Both the position numbers and the translations under genes were made by a program. A stretch of 64,000 bases of DNA from CAZKUN01 sp964555935 (GTDB lineage: Bacteria; Armatimonadota; Zipacnadia; Zipacnadales; VGFC01), in assembly GCA_964555935.1 (NCBI GenBank), contig CAZKUN010000001.1:1-64000 (forward strand), written 5' to 3'. Below, piece after piece: positions 7,555 through 16,787 of this stretch; position 1 is the first letter of the stretch; each line of letters opens with the position of its first letter. The notes beneath the pieces are model-generated. The model saw only the letters and a program-made list of their open reading frames with translations, did not search any database and had not been told where the DNA came from.

Positions 7555-9746
7555 ATGTCACGCATCGTCACCCAGGCCGCCGTCAGGGGAGCCCATGACA
7601 TCTTGGGCCGGGCCGAGGCGCTGTACGGGAAAGCAATCGAGGCACATGAAGGCAGCCAGGACATTGGCTTCCCCGAGACAGCTTATTACCTCCCCATGAT
7701 TTACTCTCTCCTCGGCGAGGAGATTTCGAAGCTGCACCAGCTCGAGCCGATTCTGAAGTATCTGCGGGACGACCTAATTCCCTCGGCGCCGCCGGCGGAT
7801 AAGCTCTGGCTCCCGTATCTTGACAGCGCGCTGGACGCGGGCATCACGACGCTGCTCTCGGAAGAGATCTTCAACTGCCTGCGCTACCTGGACGGAACCG
7901 AGCCGCATGATGACACGTGGCACGGTTTCATCTCGGACACGATCCTCCGGACGCTCGGCATTCAGCTCGTCGACGGCCGCATGCCTGGTTTTGCGGCGAT
8001 GATCGGCGCGGCGCCAACGACGGAGATCGCGGTCGACATCGTCCGCGAACTGCAAAAGCGCAACATCCTGACGTTCCTCATCGGCAACCATGAGGGCCAA
8101 ACGGCCCGCGATCAGCTCCTCGAGGCGGGGGTCATCACCGACGACCCGCACTCGGGTTGGGATATCTACATCGTCCCGCTGGGTCCGGACACCGAGTCGA
8201 TCATCTACGCGCTCAACTGGGCCATTCGCGGCGCGCTGACGTTCGGCGGCCACAAGAAGGGCGATTGGAAAGCCTGCCTCGACTACTGCCGCTCGCGGAT
8301 CTTCGCGTTTGGCATGGGGCTGGGCACGATTGACGATCTCAAGTTCGCCAGCGGCGCCGGCGCGATCAACATGGGCTTCCCGGTCATCTGCGACACGAAA
8401 GTCCCGGAGATCCGCCCGACAGGCGTCTGCACGTACGAGGAACTCGTGCGCGAGCTGGATCACAGCAAGATCGTCCCGACCTCCATCGAGGTCCGCGGCG
8501 TGAAGGTCTCCGTGACCGACATCGACGTCCCCGTCCCGGTCGCCGCGGCATTCGAGGGCGAGACGGTTCGCAAGGCCGACATGCACGTTCAGATGGGCGG
8601 CAAGTACAGCACCTCGTTCGAGTACCTCCACATGCGGGAGATGGACGAGGTCGAGGACGGCAAGATCGAACTCATCGGCCCCGACGTCGACGAGTTCAAC
8701 GAGGGCGACGCGTTCCCGTTCGGTATCTACGCTGAAGTTGCCGGGCGCAAGATGCAGCCCGACTTCGAGCCCATCCTCGAGCGTCACATCCACACCTTCA
8801 TCAACTGCGCGATGGGCATTTTCCACATGGGCCAGCGCGACATGTCGTGGCTGCGCATCAGCAAGGCCGCGAACGACGCCGGCTTCACGCTCAAGCACTT
8901 TGGCGAGTTGCTCCGAAGCCTGATGATCTCGGAGTTCCCAGCCCTCGTCGACAAGATGCAGGTCACGATCTACTCCGACGAAGCCGCGCTCGCTCCGAAG
9001 CTCGAGGAGGCTCGCGCGGCCTGGATGGTACGCGACGACCGCCTGGGAGCCATGACGGACGACAGCGTCGATACCTTCTACTCATGCACGCTCTGTCAGT
9101 CGTACGCGCCGAACCACGTCTGCGTCATCAGTCCGCAGCGTCTCGGCCTGTGCGGAGCGTACAACTGGCTCGACGGCAAGGCGGCCTACGAGATCGACCC
9201 GAACGGCCCCAACCAGCCCATTCCGAAGGGCGAGTGCCTTGACCCGGTGAAGGGCCAGTGGAAGAACATCAACGACTTCGTCTACAACACCAGTAACCGT
9301 GGCGTGGAGAAGTTCAACGCCTACTCGCTCATGGAGGACCCGATGACGTCCTGCGGATGCTTCGAGTGCATCGTCACGATGCTCCCGGACATGCAGAGCG
9401 TTATGGTCGTCAACCGCGAGTACGCGGGCGAGACGCCGATGGGCATGCAGTTCTCGACCCTCGCCAGCAGCGTCGGCGGCGGTCACCAGACGCCGGGCTT
9501 TGTCGGCGTCGGGCGGCTCTACCTGGCCAGCCCGAAGTTCATCTCGGCCGAGGGCGGGCTCCCGCGCATCTCGTGGATGCCCAAGGAGCTGAAGGACGAT
9601 CTGCGCGAGAAGTTGCAGGATCGCGCCGAGGAGCTAGAGATCCCGGACTTCGTCGACAAGATCTGCGACGAGACGATCGCGACGGACTTCGAAGGCCTTA
9701 TCGAACACATGGCGGGCGTGGATCATCCGGCGCTCGGCATGCCGCC
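7555..9746 (+). CDS. acsB: acetyl-CoA synthase (CODH/ACS beta subunit), last codons in assembly gap
   Basis: About 730 residues are readable up to the gap, close to the 729 of the Moorella enzyme. It joins CO, the methyl group from the corrinoid protein and CoA to make acetyl-CoA. The A-cluster ligands are intact: YSCTLCQSYAPNHVC followed by LGLCGAYNW, and the Ni-binding CGC motif in TSCGCFECI. The N-terminal CODH-contact domain (ETAYYLPMI, LGEEI) and the middle domain are complete. The readable frame stops at HPALGMPP, where the Moorella protein ends HPALTMDPIM, so only a few residues and the stop are likely missing. Strong AAGGAGGA ribosome-binding site; start ATG 7555. Confidence 0.95.
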
Positions 9747-9756
9747 NNNNNNNNNN
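9747..9756. other. assembly gap (10 N) at the 3' end of acsB
   Basis: Ten N of placeholder length. The flank on the right is a very GC-rich inverted repeat (about 9777-9804), which probably stopped sequencing or assembly. Confidence 0.95.
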
Positions 9757-9776
9757 CAGCTCCCCCGGCCGCGCAC

Positions 9777-9861
9777 CGGCCCGCGCCCACGGGGGCGGGG
9801 GCCGAAGCTACCGCAGGTATTGCACCATTTCGTCATTGCTCGGAGGCCATCGGCCTCCGAG
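9777..9861 (+). other. two stem-loops in the acsB-acsC intergenic region
   Basis: The first is a GC-rich imperfect hairpin at 9777-9804 around the loop ACG. The second is a perfect 10-bp stem, CTCGGAGGCC (9839-9848) with GGCCTCCGAG (9852-9861) and a 3-base loop. Neither is followed by a T-tract. They may set relative expression of acsB and acsC or mark RNA processing. Confidence 0.6.
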
Positions 9862-9937
9862 TGCATTGTGTCAGCGCAGGTTCCAGCCCACTTCTGAGGC
9901 GCATCGCGCCTCACCCGTTGAGAGGTGAATTTCGGCT

Positions 9938-11269
9938 ATGGGTCTAACCGCTGTAGACATTTTCAAGCACCTCCCCAAGACGAACTGTCGTGATTGTGGC
10001 GTCCCAACGTGTTTGGCCTTCGCCATGAAGGTTGCACAAAAGCAGGCAGCTCTGACCGACTGCCCGCACGTCACCGATGACGCGCAGAACGCCCTCGATG
10101 GCGAATCCGCCCCGCCGATGAAGCTCGTGACGATCGGCGCCGGAGACGCTGCCCTCGAGATCGGTCAAGAAACCGTCCTCTTCCGTCATGAGGACACGTT
10201 CCACCACGCCTGCGGCATCGCGGTCATGCTGGACTCCAGCATCGACGACGACGCCGTTGGCGCCAAGATCGAGCACTACAAGAAGCTGCAATTCGACCGC
10301 GTCGGCATTATGGTCGGCATCAACCTCGTCGCAGTTTGCGGCGAAGGCGACCGGCTGGCCGAAGTGGCGAAGCGCGTCAGCGACGAGACCGGTTTGGCGC
10401 TGATCCTGAAGGGCGAATCCGCAGACGCGCTCGCACCGGCTGCCGCGGCGCTGAAGGATCAGAAGCCGCTGCTGGCTTGCGCGTGTGGTGAGAACGTCGA
10501 TGCGATGGTCGCTCTCGCGAAGGAGTCCGGTTGCCCGCTCGTGGTCGCCGGCGCCGACGCGGCGGAGCTGGCGGAACTCACTCCGAAGGCCGTGAAGGGC
10601 GGAGTCGAGGACCTCGTGATCGCCACCAGCGCGGCGACGCACCAGGACATCCTCGAACACCAGACAGTCATCCGCCGCGCCGCTCTCGTCAAGAAAGAGC
10701 GCAGCTTGGGCTACCCCACGCTGCAGGTCATTGACGAAGAGTGCTCGATGAAGGCGACAATGCTGGGCACCACCGCCATCAGCAAGTACGCCAGCATCGT
10801 GGTGAGCAAGGACGACAGCCTGCCGACCATCCTGGCGCTCGTCACTGCCCGCCTGAACATCTACACCGACCCGCAGAAACCGATCCAGATCGATGCCAAG
10901 CTCTACGAGGTCGGCGAGCCGGGCGAAGACAGCCCCGTGCTCATCACGACCAACTTCTCCCTCACCTACTTCACGGTTGAGGGCGACGTGTCGTCGAGCA
11001 AGGTACCGGCGTGGGTTGTCGTGGTCGATACGGAAGGCACTTCGGTGCTGACCGCGTGGGCCTCGGAGAAGTTCAGCGCCGAGACGATCGCCGCGGCGAT
11101 CAAGTCCAGCGGCGTTGAGGAGAAGGTCAGCCACAAGAAGGTCATGCTTCCCGGTGGCGTCGCCGTGCTAAGCGGCAAGCTCGAGGATGAGTCCGGCTGG
11201 AGCGTAGAGGTTGGGCCGCGCGAGTCGTCCGGCCTGTCGACCGTGCTCCGCAACTGGACTGCGAACTAG
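9938..11269 (+). CDS. acsC: corrinoid/iron-sulfur protein large (gamma) subunit
   Basis: 443 residues, matching the 446 of the Moorella protein. The N-terminal Fe-S domain has C17, C20, C25 and C42 (CRDCGVPTC plus the later Cys), holding the low-potential [4Fe-4S] cluster. The middle is a TIM barrel, and the C-terminal domain binds the corrinoid together with the small subunit. The protein carries the methyl group from AcsE to the acetyl-CoA synthase A-cluster. ATG 9938 has a GAGAGGTGA ribosome-binding site. It is separated from acsB by the gap and two hairpins. Confidence 0.94.
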   Translation: MGLTAVDIFKHLPKTNCRDCGVPTCLAFAMKVAQKQAALTDCPHVTDDAQNALDGESAPPMKLVTIGAGDAALEIGQETVLFRHEDTFHHACGIAVMLDSSIDDDAVGAKIEHYKKLQFDRVGIMVGINLVAVCGEGDRLAEVAKRVSDETGLALILKGESADALAPAAAALKDQKPLLACACGENVDAMVALAKESGCPLVVAGADAAELAELTPKAVKGGVEDLVIATSAATHQDILEHQTVIRRAALVKKERSLGYPTLQVIDEECSMKATMLGTTAISKYASIVVSKDDSLPTILALVTARLNIYTDPQKPIQIDAKLYEVGEPGEDSPVLITTNFSLTYFTVEGDVSSSKVPAWVVVVDTEGTSVLTAWASEKFSAETIAAAIKSSGVEEKVSHKKVMLPGGVAVLSGKLEDESGWSVEVGPRESSGLSTVLRNWTAN

Positions 11270-11286
11270 GAAACGCCGGGAAACGA

Positions 11287-13191
11287 ATGGCCTCGATTAC
11301 CATCAAGCCCGACAACATCTCGGTCGACGCAACTGACGGCGAGCTTCTCGTCACCGTCGCAGCCCGTGCGGGCGCCGCATTGCGCACGGACTGCGGGGCG
11401 CAGGGAGCCTGCCGGAAGTGCGCGGTCGTGCTGGAATCGGGAAGCGTCGCCGGCAAGGACGACGAGCCGGTCGAGCATCGACCGGTAGAGGGCGGTCAGG
11501 AAATCCTGACTTGCCAGTGCGTCGTTGACGGCGATGCAACGCTCCACATCCCACCCGAGAATCGCGCGGCGGACCTGGCGCCGTTTGCCAAGACGCTGGG
11601 GCGAGTGGCCGAGACGCTGGAATCGAGCGGAGCCCGTCGTCCGCTGGCCATGCGTCGTTGCGTGGTCATCCCGCCGCCCGACAAGGGCGACAGCGTCACG
11701 GACCTTGATCGTGTCTTCGACGCGCTCCGCCTGCAGGATCCGAGATTGCGGCCGCTGTCGGCCGATTTGAGCACCTTGCAGATACTGCCGGAAACGCTGC
11801 GCAAGTCCAATTGGCGGATCTGCGCGAACGTCGTTGACGGCTGGTGCGAGTCGAGGCTGATCGATGTCAGGGAGGCGGGCGACATCGGCAAGCCGACGTT
11901 TGGCCTTGCCATCGACATCGGGACAAGCACGGTTGCGGTCACGATTATCAGCCTGGAAACAGGGCGCGTTGTCGCCGCGGAAGGCCTCCGCAACGGGCAG
12001 ATCCGCCACGGCGATGACGTGATTAGCCGGATCATCTGGAGCCAGGAGAACGAGGACGGCCTGGGCACCATGCGCCGGGACGTCGTCGAGACCCTCAACA
12101 AGGTGATCGGCAAGGCGCGCGAATCGGTCGGGATCGCAGAGGACGACATCATCGCGGCGAGCGTTGCTGGTAACTCCACCATGATGAACTTCCTCCTCGG
12201 TATTCCCGCCGGGCCCATCCGGCGCGATCCGCACACGCCGCCGGCGTCCTGGCTGCCGCTGTTCAGGGCGGACGAACTTGGACTCGACGTGTGGCAGGGC
12301 GCGCCGACGATGTGCCTGCCGACGGTCAGTGGGTTTGTCGGGGCGGACATCTCGTCCGGCGTTCTCGCGACCGGCATGGCTGATGCGGAAGAGCTGTCAC
12401 TGCTCGTCGACGTGGGAACCAACGGCGAACTCGTCGTGGGGATGGGGGGCATGTTGGTTTGCGCGGCATGCTCGGCCGGCCCCGCGTTCGAGGGCGTCGG
12501 GATCGACTGCGGGATGCACGGCGCCCCGGGCGCGATCGAGGGCGTCGCGTACGACCCGTCCACGGACGGGGTTAGCATTGACGTTATCGGGGGCGAAACT
12601 CCCCTGGGCGTCTGCGGCACCGGTTTCATCGACACGCTCGCCACGCTGTTTGAGGGCGGCGTGATCGACCGGGGCGCGCACTTCGTGAAGGACTTTGAGT
12701 CGAAGCGGTTGCGCAAAGGCGAGTTCGAGTACGAGTTCGTCATCGCCTTCGATGGCGAGCACGGCGCGACTCGCGACCTTGCGATCCAACAGAGCGATAT
12801 CGACAATCTCGTGCGCTCCAAGGCCGCGGTGTATGCGGGCATATCAATGCTCCTCAAGAAGCTGCAGTTCGAGGAGTCGATGATTTCCCGCCTGTATCTG
12901 GCGGGCGCGTTCGGCACCCACATTGACATTCGCAAGGCCGTGCAGATCGGGCTCCTGCCGGATCTGCCTCCCGAGCGTGTCGAGTACGTGGGCAACACGT
13001 CGCTGGCGGGGGCGCACATGTGCCTCGTCTCCCGCGACGCGCGAGCAAAGATTCGTCAGATCGCATCCGCGATGACATATGTCGAGTTGAGCGTAGAGCC
13101 GGGCTTCATGGAGGAATACGTTGCCGCCATGTTCCTCCCGCATACAGACACTGCACGATTCCCGTCGGTCGTCAAAGATGCGACCGACTAG
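11287..13191 (+). CDS. acsV: reductive activator of the corrinoid/iron-sulfur protein (ASKHA ATPase, RACo)
   Basis: 634 residues. The N-terminal [2Fe-2S] ferredoxin-like domain carries C36, C42, C45 and a further CQC at 76-78. A linker follows, then an ASKHA-fold ATPase domain (DUF4445) with FGLAIDIGTSTVAVTI near residue 205 and DVGTNGELVVG near 377. In known systems this protein uses ATP to reduce Co(II) corrinoid back to the active Co(I) state after accidental oxidation. It sits between acsC and acsD, the two subunits it repairs. It starts at ATG 11287, 17 bp after acsC. Confidence 0.9.
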   Translation: MASITIKPDNISVDATDGELLVTVAARAGAALRTDCGAQGACRKCAVVLESGSVAGKDDEPVEHRPVEGGQEILTCQCVVDGDATLHIPPENRAADLAPFAKTLGRVAETLESSGARRPLAMRRCVVIPPPDKGDSVTDLDRVFDALRLQDPRLRPLSADLSTLQILPETLRKSNWRICANVVDGWCESRLIDVREAGDIGKPTFGLAIDIGTSTVAVTIISLETGRVVAAEGLRNGQIRHGDDVISRIIWSQENEDGLGTMRRDVVETLNKVIGKARESVGIAEDDIIAASVAGNSTMMNFLLGIPAGPIRRDPHTPPASWLPLFRADELGLDVWQGAPTMCLPTVSGFVGADISSGVLATGMADAEELSLLVDVGTNGELVVGMGGMLVCAACSAGPAFEGVGIDCGMHGAPGAIEGVAYDPSTDGVSIDVIGGETPLGVCGTGFIDTLATLFEGGVIDRGAHFVKDFESKRLRKGEFEYEFVIAFDGEHGATRDLAIQQSDIDNLVRSKAAVYAGISMLLKKLQFEESMISRLYLAGAFGTHIDIRKAVQIGLLPDLPPERVEYVGNTSLAGAHMCLVSRDARAKIRQIASAMTYVELSVEPGFMEEYVAAMFLPHTDTARFPSVVKDATD

Positions 13192-13201
13192 ACTTTTCTG
13201 G

Positions 13202-13224
13202 GCTGCGGGGCCGAACGCCCACGC
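13202..13224 (+). other. small stem-loop between acsV and acsD
   Basis: GCTGCG at 13202-13207 pairs with CGCAGC near 13219-13224, with partial G/C pairing inside. It is a modest hairpin without a T-tract, about 28 bp before the acsD start, and continues the pattern of stem-loops in the gaps of this operon. Confidence 0.4.
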
Positions 13225-13251
13225 AGCGGGAACCGAAGGAGACAGGGAATA

Positions 13252-14223
13252 ATGGCCTTCGAGATGCCGACCGAACGATGGGCAAACAAGCTGAACACGG
13301 TAACGATCGGTGCCACAGCCGCCGACGGCGGAACGCGGACATCGACCGTTACGATCGGCGGCGAGGAGACGCTGCCCTTCCTCAAGTTTGAGGGGGCGAC
13401 GCCGAATCCGCCGGTCATCGCGATGGAGGTGCTGGACGTCGCTCCGGAGGACCTGCCGCCATCGATGCTGGAAGCTGTCGGGGATGTCCTCAACGACCCC
13501 GCGGCATGGGCGAAGAAGTGCGTCGACGAGTTCGGCGCGGAGATGATCTGCCTGCGGTTTCAGGGGGCAGACCCCGAGGGCGCCGACAAGTCGCCCGAGG
13601 AATGCGGAGCCGTCCTGAAGTCCGTTCTCGAGGCCGTCGGCGTCCCCTTGATCATTTGGGGCTGCGGCGACTATGAGAAGGACAACAACCTCATCCCCGT
13701 CCTCAGCCAGGCCGCTGCCGGCGAGCGCTGCGCTCTTGGGTCGGCGGTGCAGGACAACTACAAGACGATCGCGGCCTGCTCCCTCGCGGACGGGCACCTC
13801 GTCATCAGCGAGGCGCCGCTGGACATCCAGATTCAGAAGCAGGTCAACATCCTGCTGACGGACATGGGCATGGCCGCGGAGAACATCATCATGTTCCAGA
13901 CCACCGGTGGCTTGGGCTATGGCGTCGAGTACGCGTTCAGCATCATGGAGCGCACCCGTCTGGCGTCGCTCGGCGGCGACAGGATGATGTCGATGCCGAT
14001 GCTCGCGGTTGTGGGCTCTGAGTGCTGGAAGACGAAGGAAGCCCGCCTCAGCGAGGAAGAAGCGCCGGAGTGGGGCGACGCAGCCGCGCGCGGCCCCATC
14101 TGGGAAGCAGCAACCGCCAACATGTTCGTCCACGGCGGGACCGACATCCTTGTCATGTGGCACCCACAGGCGGTCACGGCAGTCAAGAGTGCTATTGCAG
14201 ACCTATCCGGGGAGGGTTCGTAA
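13252..14223 (+). CDS. acsD: corrinoid/iron-sulfur protein small (delta) subunit
   Basis: 323 residues, the same length as the Moorella subunit. It is a TIM-barrel protein that pairs with AcsC to cradle the corrinoid cofactor. Recognisable family segments include IAMEVLDV, GADPEGADKS, IIWGCGDYEKD, MFQTTGGLGYGVEY and GPIWEAATANMFVHGGTDILVM. GAAGGAGACAGG precedes ATG 13252. The TAA stop at 14221-14223 directly abuts the acsE ATG, so the two genes are translationally coupled. Confidence 0.94.
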   Translation: MAFEMPTERWANKLNTVTIGATAADGGTRTSTVTIGGEETLPFLKFEGATPNPPVIAMEVLDVAPEDLPPSMLEAVGDVLNDPAAWAKKCVDEFGAEMICLRFQGADPEGADKSPEECGAVLKSVLEAVGVPLIIWGCGDYEKDNNLIPVLSQAAAGERCALGSAVQDNYKTIAACSLADGHLVISEAPLDIQIQKQVNILLTDMGMAAENIIMFQTTGGLGYGVEYAFSIMERTRLASLGGDRMMSMPMLAVVGSECWKTKEARLSEEEAPEWGDAAARGPIWEAATANMFVHGGTDILVMWHPQAVTAVKSAIADLSGEGS

Positions 14224-15015
14224 ATGATCGTTATTGGTGAACGCCTGAACGGCATGTTCAAGGACGTTGGTAAGGCGATTGTGGAGCAAGACAAGAGCGT
14301 CATCCACGACCTGGCGAAGCGCCAGCTCGAGGCGGGGGCGTCAGTCCTCGACCTCAACGTCGGCCCTACCGCCGAGGATGCCGTCGCGGCGATGAAGTGG
14401 CTCGTAGAGACGACCCGCGAGGTCACGGACTGCCCGCTCGCGATTGACAGCACGAAGTCGGACGTCATCCAGGCCGGTGTCGGGATTGCCGGCGAGACGT
14501 CGATGATCAACTCGAGCCCCGGCGATGAAGAGAGTCTGAACCGGCTCATGCCGATCGCGGCGGAGCACAACTGCGACATCGTCGCGCTGACGATCGACAA
14601 GGCCGGCATCCCTCGGGACGCCAACGGCCGCATGGAGATTGCCATGCGCATCGTCGAGGCGGCGATGATGAACGGCGTCGACCTGACGCACGTCTACATC
14701 GACCCGGTCATCATCCCCTGCAACGTCCCGGACGCCGGACACCACCCGGTCGAGGTTCTCGAGACGATACGGATGGTCAAGATGATCTCGGACCCGCCGC
14801 CGAAGACCACGCTGGGTCTCAGCAACGTGTCCCAGGGCACCAGCGAGCGACACCTGATCAACCGGATCTACCTGGTCATGTGCGCCGCGGCTGGGCTCGA
14901 CTCAGCCATCATGGATCCGTTGGATACGGAGCTGATGGACGCGATGATCACCGCGGAGCTGCTGATGAACCAGAGCGTCTACTGCGACGATTTCCTGCGC
15001 GCCCACCGCAAGTAA
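14224..15015 (+). CDS. acsE: methyltetrahydrofolate:corrinoid/iron-sulfur protein methyltransferase
   Basis: 263 residues, against 262 in Moorella. It is a pterin-binding TIM barrel that passes the methyl group of 5-methyl-THF to Co(I) of the corrinoid protein. Family segments are MIVIGERLNGMF, GASVLDLNVGP, LAIDSTKSDVIQAG, MINSSPGDE and TTLGLSNVSQG, which include the conserved Asp and two Asn near the folate. The ribosome-binding site GGGAGGG lies in the last codons of acsD. This is the last gene of the operon, followed by a hairpin terminator. The enzymes that make methyl-THF are not in this window. Confidence 0.95.
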   Translation: MIVIGERLNGMFKDVGKAIVEQDKSVIHDLAKRQLEAGASVLDLNVGPTAEDAVAAMKWLVETTREVTDCPLAIDSTKSDVIQAGVGIAGETSMINSSPGDEESLNRLMPIAAEHNCDIVALTIDKAGIPRDANGRMEIAMRIVEAAMMNGVDLTHVYIDPVIIPCNVPDAGHHPVEVLETIRMVKMISDPPPKTTLGLSNVSQGTSERHLINRIYLVMCAAAGLDSAIMDPLDTELMDAMITAELLMNQSVYCDDFLRAHRK

Positions 15016-15042
15016 GCGGGCGCCCACGCGCAACGCACGCAT

Positions 15043-15085
15043 CTCGCCCGAGGGGACCACAACACGCCCTCGGGCGAGTTCATTT
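15043..15085 (+). terminator. probable terminator of the Wood-Ljungdahl operon
   Basis: A perfect 12-bp stem, CTCGCCCGAGGG (15043-15054) with CCCTCGGGCGAG (15067-15078), with a 12-base loop, followed by TTCATTTTC. The T-run is broken by CA, but position and stem strength support termination. Confidence 0.75.
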
Positions 15086-15156
15086 TCAGAAGAGGCGCGC
15101 GCCGCGATTTGCACCATACAGGGCCACACAAACGCCATAGCCCCACAACGGGATAT

Positions 15157-15185
15157 TTGACGGGCAGCGTTCAACGCTATAGACT
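15157..15185 (+). promoter_or_regulatory. putative sigma70 promoter of the MurA-family gene
   Basis: TTGACG at 15157-15162 with either TATAGA at 15178-15183 (15-bp spacer) or TAGACT at 15180-15185 (17-bp spacer). The layout resembles the tRNA promoter at 2982. It would leave an 80-bp leader before the start at 15268. Confidence 0.5.
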
Positions 15186-15267
15186 GTAAAGGCGTATTGG
15201 GATACGAGTAACCATCCACGCAAGGAGAGTCCCGGCCGCGCCCGATCGCCGAACGACCTGACACCAT

Positions 15268-16626
15268 ATGACACAGCAACAATACTGGGACGTCGAGGGC
15301 GGCGTGAGACTAGATGGCGAGGTGCTCGTGCGCGGAGGCAAGAACTCCGCACCGAAACTCATCGTCGCGTCATTGCTGAGCGATGAGCCGAGCATCATCT
15401 CCAACGTTCCCCATGTCGGTGACGTGAGTTGGACTCTGGATGTCTGCCGCGCGCTGGGCAGCGAAGTCCAGTGGATGGATGACCACACGCTCCGAATCCA
15501 GACGCCGCGCTTCACATCGTCGGAGCTGCCGAGCATCTACGGCGGATCGAGTCGCCTGCCCATCCTGCTGCTGGGTCCGCTGCTGGCCCGCACGGGCGAG
15601 GCCCGCGTGCCACACGGCGGCGGGTGCGAGATCGGCTCGCGGCCGGTGGACTTCCACCTGCAGGGCCTCCGCAAGCTCGGCGCGGAACTCGTTACCACCG
15701 AGGGCTACCTCGCGGCTCAAGCGAAGCGCCTGCGAGGCGGCGTGTTTGACCTCGTGTACCCCAGCGTCGGCGCCACGGAGACGCTCCTGCTCGGCGCCGT
15801 GCTTTCCGAGGGCACGACGATACTGAATGGGGTCGCGCTCGAGCCTGAGGTCACCGACCTCATGATGGTTCTGCAGCGCATGGGCGCGCAGATCCGCTTC
15901 GAATCGGACCGGACCATCCGCATCCAGGGCGTCGAGAAGCTCCGCGGCTACACGCACCGCTGCGTTCCCGACCGAAACGAATGCGCGTCCTGGGCTTGCG
16001 CTGCTATCGCAACCAACGGCGACGTGACCGTTCGAGGCGCCGACCAGACCGTGCTAATCGCGCTGCTCGACCGCCTCCGCGAGATCGGCGGAGGCTACGA
16101 CGTGCTGCCGGATGGCATGCGCTTCTTCAGAGAGGATGAGAAGCTGACCGGCACGTCGGTCGACACCAACTACCACCCCGGGTACATGAGCGACTGGCAG
16201 CCACCACTGGCCGCGCTGCTCACGCAGACCCACGGCCGCTCGATCATCCACGAGACCGTCTACGAGGACCGCTTCAAGTACGTCGACGGTTTGGTGGAGA
16301 TGGGCGCGCAAGTGAGCCTACAGACTGAGTGTCTGGGCGCGGAGAAGTGCCGCCACTCGGGCAAGGAATACGACCACAGTTGCGTCATCCACGGACCCAA
16401 CGCCCTCCGCGCGACACAGCTCACGATGCCTGACCTTCGGGGCGGGTTCGCGTACATGATGGCGGCGATGCTCGCGGATGGAACGACCCGACTCTCCGGC
16501 GTCGACCACATCGCGCGCGGCTACGCCGATTTCTTGGAGAAACTCGAGGGCCTCGGCGCCAAAGTGACCGCCGGCGAGATCGCGGCGAGCGAAGATGACA
16601 GCCCAGAAATCGCGTCGGAAGCGTAA
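15268..16626 (+). CDS. UDP-N-acetylglucosamine 1-carboxyvinyltransferase family (MurA-like)
   Basis: 452 residues with the two-domain EPSP synthase/MurA fold. Active-site features are present: K25-N26 in RGGKNSAPK, the PEP-reactive cysteine C120 in GGGCEIGSRPVDFH, SDWQPP around the position of the general base, and the late Arg in MPDLRGGF. It would attach enolpyruvate to UDP-GlcNAc, the first committed step of peptidoglycan synthesis. Segments such as TNYHPGYMSDWQPP and the C-terminus differ from typical MurA, so it may be a MurA paralogue. No cell-wall genes are adjacent. A terminator at 16658 closes the unit. Confidence 0.75.
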   Translation: MTQQQYWDVEGGVRLDGEVLVRGGKNSAPKLIVASLLSDEPSIISNVPHVGDVSWTLDVCRALGSEVQWMDDHTLRIQTPRFTSSELPSIYGGSSRLPILLLGPLLARTGEARVPHGGGCEIGSRPVDFHLQGLRKLGAELVTTEGYLAAQAKRLRGGVFDLVYPSVGATETLLLGAVLSEGTTILNGVALEPEVTDLMMVLQRMGAQIRFESDRTIRIQGVEKLRGYTHRCVPDRNECASWACAAIATNGDVTVRGADQTVLIALLDRLREIGGGYDVLPDGMRFFREDEKLTGTSVDTNYHPGYMSDWQPPLAALLTQTHGRSIIHETVYEDRFKYVDGLVEMGAQVSLQTECLGAEKCRHSGKEYDHSCVIHGPNALRATQLTMPDLRGGFAYMMAAMLADGTTRLSGVDHIARGYADFLEKLEGLGAKVTAGEIAASEDDSPEIASEA

Positions 16627-16657
16627 CCGAGACTCCGGCGCTGACGAAGTGATCCCC

Positions 16658-16690
16658 GACTCGCGGTCAACATGGCCGCGAGTCTTTCGT
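16658..16690 (+). terminator. Rho-independent terminator after the MurA-like gene
   Basis: 9-bp stem, GACTCGCGG (16658-16666) with CCGCGAGTC (16676-16684), followed by TTTCGTTTCT. Confidence 0.75.
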
Positions 16691-16787
16691 TTCTGGTCGC
16701 CACGCCAAGCCGTCGCAGGGCACTCCCTCCCGCGCGACGAACCCCCAACTGCCACACCCCAGGTCGGCTCCGACGGAGGGTTTCTCT

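Noticed and set aside
9747..9897. continuation of acsB through the N run to 9897
   Set aside because: The sequence after the gap is GC-rich hairpin DNA with no ACS similarity, and the protein is already full length before the gap.
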